Assembly (NCBI GenBank): GCA_030148045.1
Contig: JASBUE010000228.1
Location: 1 to 11,288, forward strand
Length of the DNA stretch: 11,288 nucleotides
DNA from: Candidatus Tenderia sp.
GTDB taxonomy: Bacteria > Pseudomonadota > Gammaproteobacteria > Tenderiales > Tenderiaceae
Reading direction: 5' to 3'
Shown here: in pieces, positions 7,031-11,288 of the stretch
Layout: every line of letters begins with the position of its first letter
Numbering within the stretch: the first letter of the stretch is position 1
Position numbers and translations under genes: made by a program
The notes under the pieces: model-generated
What the model was told of the DNA's origin: nothing
The model's input: the letters and a program-made list of their open reading frames with translations, nothing else
Databases searched by the model: none

Positions 7031-8307
7031 TGCGTATCCTGATCAAGAACGGCCGTGTCATCGACCCTGCCAACAACATCGACCGGGTCACTAACGTCTA
7101 TATCGCCGGCGGCCGGATCGAAGCCGTGGCCGATCAACTGGCGGGGTTCACCGCCGAGCAGGAGATCGACGCCGCCGGGCAACTGGTCTGCCCCGGCCTG
7201 GTGGACCTGTCGGCGCGGCTGCGCGAACCCGGCCTGGAACACAAAGGCACCATCGCCTCCGAAACCCGCGCCGCCGCCGCGGCGGGTGTCACCTCGCTGG
7301 TGATGCCCCCCGATACCGATCCGGTGATCGACACCCCGGCGGTGGCCAAGCTGATCCGCAAGACCGCCCGCGACGCCGGCTATTGCCATGTTTACAGCGT
7401 GGGCGCCGCCACCCAGCGGCTGGGCGGCGAACATATCAGCGAGATGGGCGCCCTCAAGGCGGCCGGCTGCGTCGGCGTCGGCAACGCCCTGACGCCGATC
7501 AAGAACCCACTGGTAATGAAACGGGTAATGGAATACGCCGCCACCTTCGATCTCACCCTGTTCCTGTTTTCCGAGGATCCCAGCCTGCGCCACAACGGCT
7601 GCGTCCACGAAGGGGCCATCAGCACCCGCCTGGGCCTGCCCGGCATCCCCGAGGCGGCCGAGACCGTGGCGGTGGCACGTAACCTGGCCCTTGTGGCCGA
7701 CACCGGGGTACGCGCCCATTTCAGCCAGATCTCCACCGCCAAGGCGCTGCAGATGATTGCCCGGGCCCAGTACGACGGCCTGCCGGTGAGCATCGACGTG
7801 GCCGCCCACCAACTGTTCCTGACCGATATGGACATCGGCGAATTCGACAGCCAGTGCCATGTGCGCCCGCCGCTGCGCAACCAGCGCGACATGCAGGGAC
7901 TGCGCGAAGGGCTGCGCCGCGGCAGCGTCAACGCCGTCTGTTCCGACCACCAGCCCCACGAGGCGGATGCCAAGCTGCACCCCTTCCGTGAAACGGCGCC
8001 GGGCATCTCGGCCCTGGAGACCCTGCTACCGCTCATCCTGAGGCTGGCCGAGGAGGCGCGCATGGAGCTGATCGACGCTATCGCCAGGGTGACCCTGACG
8101 CCGGCCAGGATCATCGGCATCGAGGCCGGCACCCTGAGCCCGGGCGCCAGCGCCGATGTGATCGTCATTGATCCCGAGCACTACTGGAAGGTGGCGCCTG
8201 AAAACCTGCTCAGCCACGGCCACAACACCCCGTTCCGCAACTGGGACATGAAGGGGCGCGTTAATCACACCCTGCTGGCGGGCGACCTGGTCTTCAGCCG
8301 GACATAA
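7030..8307 (+). CDS. pyrC': Dihydroorotase-like PyrC', probably non-catalytic partner of PyrB
   Basis: This 425-residue protein belongs to the amidohydrolase/dihydroorotase family and is translationally coupled to pyrB. Active type I dihydroorotases carry H-x-H in P-G-L-V-D-x-H-x-H-L-R-E-P-G. Here that block (55-68) reads P-G-L-V-D-L-S-A-R-L-R-E-P-G, so both metal-binding histidines are replaced (Ser61, Arg63). Other ligand regions are also altered: the usual H-C-E-D reads F-S-E-D at 180-183, and the usual C-H-V-S-T region reads A-H-F-S-Q-I-S-T at 229-236. The late Asp site survives as S-D-H-Q-P-H at 305-310. This is the pattern of Pseudomonas PyrC', which is inactive and needed to assemble the PyrB holoenzyme. 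By analogy this protein is structural, and a functional pyrC should lie elsewhere in the genome. The overlapping ATG at 7030 has a ribosome site (aaggagg) inside the end of pyrB. Confidence 0.93.
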   Translation: MRILIKNGRVIDPANNIDRVTNVYIAGGRIEAVADQLAGFTAEQEIDAAGQLVCPGLVDLSARLREPGLEHKGTIASETRAAAAAGVTSLVMPPDTDPVIDTPAVAKLIRKTARDAGYCHVYSVGAATQRLGGEHISEMGALKAAGCVGVGNALTPIKNPLVMKRVMEYAATFDLTLFLFSEDPSLRHNGCVHEGAISTRLGLPGIPEAAETVAVARNLALVADTGVRAHFSQISTAKALQMIARAQYDGLPVSIDVAAHQLFLTDMDIGEFDSQCHVRPPLRNQRDMQGLREGLRRGSVNAVCSDHQPHEADAKLHPFRETAPGISALETLLPLILRLAEEARMELIDAIARVTLTPARIIGIEAGTLSPGASADVIVIDPEHYWKVAPENLLSHGHNTPFRNWDMKGRVNHTLLAGDLVFSRT

Positions 8308-8327
8308 AAAAGCCGCTTTCCAGCGGC
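8306..8327 (-). terminator. Intrinsic terminator for pilU (minus strand)
   Basis: On the minus strand the stem gccgct/agcggc (8312-8317 with 8322-8327, 4-base loop) is followed by an uninterrupted T-run (8311 to 8306). This lies about 28 bases beyond the pilU stop. It directly abuts, and partly overlaps, the pyrC' stop codon on the other strand, so the two converging units share it. Confidence 0.85.
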
Positions 8328-8352
8328 CGGTGTGGTTGCATCCGGATTTTTT
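8327..8352 (+). terminator. Possible weak terminator for the pyr operon (plus strand)
   Basis: In the plus direction ccggtg (8327-8332) can pair with catccgg (8339-8345), with one bulged base. A run of six T at 8347-8352 follows after one base. The stem is short, and it overlaps the stronger hairpin at 8312-8327, which could also contribute. The T-run ends just before the last codons of the converging pilU gene. Confidence 0.45.
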
Positions 8353-8354
8353 GC

Positions 8355-9566
8355 TCAGCGCCGCTTGTGCGGGCGGGCGTGGTGCGGCATCACCTTGCCC
8401 CCCGTCGCCGGATCGTCCGCGCCGTCGAAGGTGACCCCCTGCATGGCGGAGGCCAGCCGATCCGGGTCGTGCTTGCCCTCCAGCTTGATCATCAGGCGCA
8501 CTTCATTGGGCGAATCGGCATACATAATGGCATCGTCACGGCTGATCTCGCCCTGCTTGTAGAGTTCGAACAGTGCCTGGTCGAATGTCTTCATGCCCTG
8601 CTGGGTGGATTTCTTCATCACATCGCGGAGCAGGTGGGTCTCGCCGCGCAGGATCAGATCGGAGACCAGCGGGGTGTTGAGCATCACCTCGACGGCGACG
8701 CGGCGGCGCTGGCCGCGCGAACAGGGAATCAAGCGCTGGGCCACCACCGCCTTCAGGTGCATGGAGAGGTCCATCAACAACTGCGAGCGGCGCTCGTCGG
8801 GGAAAAAGTTGATGATGCGGTCAAGCACCTGGTAGGCATTGGTGGCATGCAGGGTGGAGAGCACCAGGTGGCCGGTCTCGGCGAAGGCGATGGCGTGTTC
8901 CATGGTCTCGCGCGAGCGGATCTCGCCGATCATGATCACGTCGGGGGCCTGGCGCAGGGTGTTCTTCAGCGCCGACTCGTAGGAGTGGGTATCGATACCG
9001 ACCTCGCGTTGAGTGACGATGCAGCCGCGATGGATGTGGACGTACTCCACCGGGTCTTCCACGCTAACGATATGGCCGTGGCTGTACTGATTGCGGTGGC
9101 CGACCATGGCGGCCAGAGTGGACGATTTGCCCGAGCCGGTGGCCCCGACCACCAGCACCAGGCCGCGCTTGCTCATGGCCAGGTCTTTCAGCTGGGTCGG
9201 CAGCAGCAGTTCCTCGAAGGTCGGGATCTGCATCTTGATGCGGCGAATGACCATGCCGACCTCGTTCTGCTGGCGGAAGACATTGACGCGAAAACGGCCC
9301 AACGCCGGCTTGTGCAGGGCGAAGTTGGCCTCGAGCATCTCTTCGAATTGGCGCGCCTGTTCCGCTGTCATAACGCTGCGAACCAGTGCCTCGACCCGCT
9401 CAATCCCCAACGGCCCATCGGCAAGCGGCACCACGCTGCCATCGATCTTGAGACTTGGCGGCATACCGACCGTGATGAACAGATCCGATGCCTCTTCGTC
9501 CGCCATGGTTTTCAACAGCACGTCGATATCGGCGAATTCCTGGAGTTTTTTTTGTTTGATTGGCAC
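8355..9566 (-). CDS. pilU: Type IV pilus retraction ATPase PilU
   Basis: PilU is a hexameric cytoplasmic motor ATPase that works with PilT in pilus retraction and twitching motility. The 403-residue protein shows Walker A G-A-T-G-S-G-K-S-S at 141-149, the Asp box V-S-V-E-D-P-V-E-Y at 167-175, Walker B D-V-I-M-I-G-E-I-R at 209-217 and the His box T-G-H-L-V-L-S-T-L-H at 231-240. It is PilU rather than PilT: it has C-I-V-T-Q-R-E-V-G at 182-190, M-K-K-S-T-Q-Q-G-M-K-T-F-D-Q-A-L near 317-332, and no A-I-R-N-L-I-R-E motif. The basic tail after ~residue 385 is a modest extension over the usual ~380 residues. The start is a GTG at 9566 with a strong ggaggagg ribosome site ending 5 bases before it. An A8 run spans codons 5-7. 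The gene stands alone: pilT, its usual upstream neighbour, is absent and a divergent reductase gene takes that place. Confidence 0.94.
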   Translation of the reverse strand: MPIKQKKLQEFADIDVLLKTMADEEASDLFITVGMPPSLKIDGSVVPLADGPLGIERVEALVRSVMTAEQARQFEEMLEANFALHKPALGRFRVNVFRQQNEVGMVIRRIKMQIPTFEELLLPTQLKDLAMSKRGLVLVVGATGSGKSSTLAAMVGHRNQYSHGHIVSVEDPVEYVHIHRGCIVTQREVGIDTHSYESALKNTLRQAPDVIMIGEIRSRETMEHAIAFAETGHLVLSTLHATNAYQVLDRIINFFPDERRSQLLMDLSMHLKAVVAQRLIPCSRGQRRRVAVEVMLNTPLVSDLILRGETHLLRDVMKKSTQQGMKTFDQALFELYKQGEISRDDAIMYADSPNEVRLMIKLEGKHDPDRLASAMQGVTFDGADDPATGGKVMPHHARPHKRR

Positions 9567-9571
9567 CGCTT

Positions 9572-9584
9572 CCTCCTCCGGAGG
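9572..9584 (-). promoter_or_regulatory. pilU ribosome binding site within a possible hairpin
   Basis: The minus strand reads cctcc-gga-ggagg immediately before the pilU GTG, with a 5-base spacer. The last five bases are a near-ideal Shine-Dalgarno. The first five are its exact complement, so a 5-bp GC-rich stem with a 3-base loop could hide the site. The sequence also allows GGAGGA binding one register earlier. Whether the stem forms in the transcript depends on the start site, which is unknown. Confidence 0.55.
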
Positions 9585-9764
9585 CTTATCATGATTCGGC
9601 GAAATGGGTACTTATCGAATCACCGTTATGCCACAAGATATTAGCCGATTATGGTGAAATTGGTGAGACCGATCACACACAAATGCAAGGTTAGCGCCCC
9701 CGGGACCGACCAAGGTATTGGAATCTCACCAACTTAAACAGACACTTAGACAAAAGCGATCAAG
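9585..9764. promoter_or_regulatory. Divergent spacer between pilU and the reductase gene, with inverted repeat
   Basis: The spacer should contain promoters for pilU and for the reductase. I see no convincing -35/-10 pair for either. A 9-bp inverted repeat is present: ttggtgaga at 9660-9668 and tctcaccaa at 9724-9732. A second tggtga lies at 9652-9657, exactly nine bases before the one at 9661-9666. Such repeated half-sites could be an operator, but at this length chance is not excluded. Confidence 0.35.
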
Positions 9765-11198
9765 ATGAGCAAACCCGAATTCGATATCTGCGTCATCGGC
9801 GGCGGCGCGGCGGGCTTGGTGGTGGCCGCCGGCGGCGCCTCCCTGGGCGCCAAGGTGGCCCTGGTGGAAAAGCACAAGATGGGCGGCGATTGCCTGCACT
9901 ACGGCTGCGTGCCGAGCAAGACCCTGCTGCAGTCGGCCAAGGTGGCCCACCTGATACGCCATGCGGACGCCTTCGCCCTGCCGGCCCACGCGCCCCGGGT
10001 GGAGATGGCCACGGTGATGGAGCGGGTCGCCAGCGTCATCAAGAGCATCGAGCCCCACGACAGCCCGGAACGCTTTCGCGGCCTGGGGGTGGACGTAGTT
10101 CTGGGTGCGGGCCGTTTTCTCGATCCCCATACCTTCACGGTCAACGACAGGCGCATCACGGCGCGCCGCTTCGTCATCGCCACCGGCTCGCGCGCCGCCG
10201 TGCCAGCCATCGAGGGCATCGAACAAACGCCCTATCTCACCAACGAACAGCTGTTCGACCTGCGCGAGCCCGTCCCGAGCCTGATCGTGGTGGGCGGCGG
10301 CCCCATCGGCATCGAGATGGCCCAGGCCTTCGCCCGCCTGGGCAGCCGCGTACATGTCATTCAGCGCGGCGACCGGATCCTGCCCCGGGAGGATCCGGAT
10401 CTGGCCGAGGTGGTGGCCGCCCGGCTGCGCCGCGAAGGGGTGGCGCTACTCACCAATCATGACACGGTAAGGGTGAAGGGCGACGCCGGTGACATTCACA
10501 TGACCCTGAAGGATAGCCAGGGAGAGGAACAACGGCTCACTGCCAGCCATCTGCTGATCGCGGCGGGACGCCGGCCCAACATCGAAAACCTGGGACTGGC
10601 TGCCGCCGCTGTCGAGACCGACAAAGGCGGCATCGTCACCGACGCCCGCCTGCGCACCAGCCAGAAACACATCTTTGCCGCCGGCGACGTGGTAGGCGGC
10701 CCCCAGTTCACCCACATGGCCGAACACCACGCCGGGGTGGTGTTGCGCAATGCCATCTTTCACTGGCCCGCCAAGGTGGAACGGAAAGTAATCCCATGGG
10801 CTACCTTCAGTGATCCGGAACTGGCCCGGGTCGGCCTCTCCGAGACCGAGGCCAGGGAGCAGGGCATCGCCCACCAGGTGTTCAGCTTTCCGTTTCAGGA
10901 TTTGGACCGGGGGCGCACCGACGGCGCCACCGAGGGCTTTGCCAAGATCATCACCAATCGGCGCGGCAAGCTGCTGGGCGCTGCCATCGTCGGCCCCCAC
11001 GCCGGCGAGCTGATCCACGAATACGTACTCGCCATGGCCAAGGGCATGAAGGCATCGGCGCTCTCCGGGGTGATCCATATCTACCCCACTCTGGCGCAGA
11101 TCAACCGCCGCGCCGCCGAGGCGCGCATGAAGCAGGGCTTGACGCCGACGGCGAAGAAATGGATCAAGCGGATCTTCGGTTTACGGGGAGATTATTAA
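9765..11198 (+). CDS. FAD-dependent pyridine nucleotide-disulfide oxidoreductase (mercuric reductase / Lpd-like)
   Basis: This 477-residue cytoplasmic flavoenzyme belongs to the class I disulfide oxidoreductases. The FAD-binding V-I-G-G-G-A-A-G is at 10-17. The redox-active pair is Cys43/Cys48 in G-G-D-C-L-H-Y-G-C-V-P-S-K. The NAD(P)H-binding V-V-G-G-G-P-I-G is at 175-182, and the second FAD motif I-F-A-A-G-D-V-V is at 303-310. A C-terminal dimerisation domain follows from about 340. True dihydrolipoamide dehydrogenase has catalytic His-Glu in H-P-T-L-S-E. Here the block is I-H-I-Y-P-T-L-A-Q-I-N-R-R (437-449), with Tyr440 at the His position, so Lpd activity is unlikely. The N-terminal metal-binding domain and the C-terminal vicinal cysteines of mercuric reductase are also absent, so mercury reduction is not supported either. 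The substrate is unknown. No 2-oxoacid dehydrogenase or mer gene is adjacent. The ATG has only a weak ribosome site, but the start matches the family N-terminus. Confidence 0.9.
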   Translation: MSKPEFDICVIGGGAAGLVVAAGGASLGAKVALVEKHKMGGDCLHYGCVPSKTLLQSAKVAHLIRHADAFALPAHAPRVEMATVMERVASVIKSIEPHDSPERFRGLGVDVVLGAGRFLDPHTFTVNDRRITARRFVIATGSRAAVPAIEGIEQTPYLTNEQLFDLREPVPSLIVVGGGPIGIEMAQAFARLGSRVHVIQRGDRILPREDPDLAEVVAARLRREGVALLTNHDTVRVKGDAGDIHMTLKDSQGEEQRLTASHLLIAAGRRPNIENLGLAAAAVETDKGGIVTDARLRTSQKHIFAAGDVVGGPQFTHMAEHHAGVVLRNAIFHWPAKVERKVIPWATFSDPELARVGLSETEAREQGIAHQVFSFPFQDLDRGRTDGATEGFAKIITNRRGKLLGAAIVGPHAGELIHEYVLAMAKGMKASALSGVIHIYPTLAQINRRAAEARMKQGLTPTAKKWIKRIFGLRGDY

Positions 11199-11288
11199 CC
11201 CGGCAACCTAATATGCCGTGTTCAGCCGTTGCGTGCTCGCCTACAGCAAGGCATCAAAACGCCGCTGTAGCCATCCTACAGCAAGTTT
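11199..11288. repeat. Small repeat-rich tail (possible interspersed palindrome)
   Basis: After the reductase stop comes a weak stem (cggca 11201-11205 with tgccg 11214-11218) without a T-run. Then the 11-mer cctacagcaag occurs twice, at 11240-11250 and 11275-11285. An inverted copy of its core (gctgtag, 11264-11270) lies between them and can pair with ctacagc at 11241-11247. Such alternating palindromic units resemble REP-type interspersed repeats. The window ends here, so the full unit is not visible. Confidence 0.5.

Noticed and set aside
6808..7980. Minus-strand open frame of 390 codons opposite pyrB/pyrC'
   Set aside because: It spans two well-identified coupled genes on the other strand. 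Its translation is a His/Gly/Ala-rich shadow without recognisable domains.
8355..9566. Calling the motor gene pilT
   Set aside because: The Q-R-E-V-G and K-K-S-x-x-x-G-M-x-T-F-D-Q-A-L motifs are PilU-type, and the PilT A-I-R-N-L-I-R-E motif is missing.
8367..9644. Plus-strand open frame of 425 codons opposite pilU, and a minus-strand one at 9726-10355 opposite the reductase
   Set aside because: Both are shadows of genes with clear Walker or FAD motifs and show no domain of their own.
9590..9700. Sigma54 promoter for pilU (TGGCAT within the spacer)
   Set aside because: There is no GC at the required 10-base spacing after the GG, so the -24/-12 pattern is not met.
9765..11198. Calling the reductase lpd or merA
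   Set aside because: The Lpd catalytic His is Tyr and no 2-oxoacid dehydrogenase genes are adjacent. MerA-specific metal-binding regions and mer neighbours are absent.
1..11288. CRISPR arrays, tRNA or rRNA genes, integrases, toxin-antitoxin or defence genes
   Set aside because: None is visible. All substantial open frames with family motifs belong to core metabolism, regulation or motility.

Overview
The window looks like ordinary chromosome from a GC-rich gammaproteobacterium, possibly of the Pseudomonas / Chromatiales / Ectothiorhodospira type. This rests on three things: a pyrR-pyrB-pyrC' operon in which the dihydroorotase homologue has lost its metal ligands (known from Pseudomonas), a PilU-type pilus motor gene nearby, and a giant (~1,620 aa) NAD-glutamate dehydrogenase. 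From memory, pyrC'-pyrB-pyrR and pilU are also close together in P. aeruginosa. The genus is an inference.

Layout. 1-498 is an A+T-richer stretch with no intact gene. It holds a strong 13-bp inverted repeat, a 13-bp direct repeat and a short coding-like remnant. 499-5351 (minus) is the NAD-glutamate dehydrogenase, split into two overlapping frames near 2742-2766. The break separates the glutamate-binding lysine motif from the nucleotide-binding half, so as written the gene cannot make one enzyme chain. 5352-5507 is a divergent promoter region. 5508-8307 (plus) is the pyrimidine operon pyrR-pyrB-pyrC', with pyrB and pyrC' overlapping by one base. A compact terminator region follows at 8306-8352. 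8355-9566 (minus) is pilU, without pilT beside it. 9567-9764 is a second divergent spacer. 9765-11198 (plus) is a flavin-dependent pyridine nucleotide-disulfide oxidoreductase of the mercuric reductase / dihydrolipoamide dehydrogenase superfamily. The right edge carries a small interspersed-repeat-like element.

The genes form four units rather than one system: amino-acid catabolism (gdh), de novo pyrimidine synthesis (pyrR senses PRPP/nucleotides; PyrB makes carbamoyl-aspartate; PyrC' is probably structural), twitching motility (pilU) and redox metabolism.

I found no convincing new multi-gene system. The points most worth checking are the frame break in gdh, two changed residues in normally conserved active-site motifs of PyrB, a possible hairpin that hides the pilU ribosome binding site, and the large inverted repeat at 263-308.
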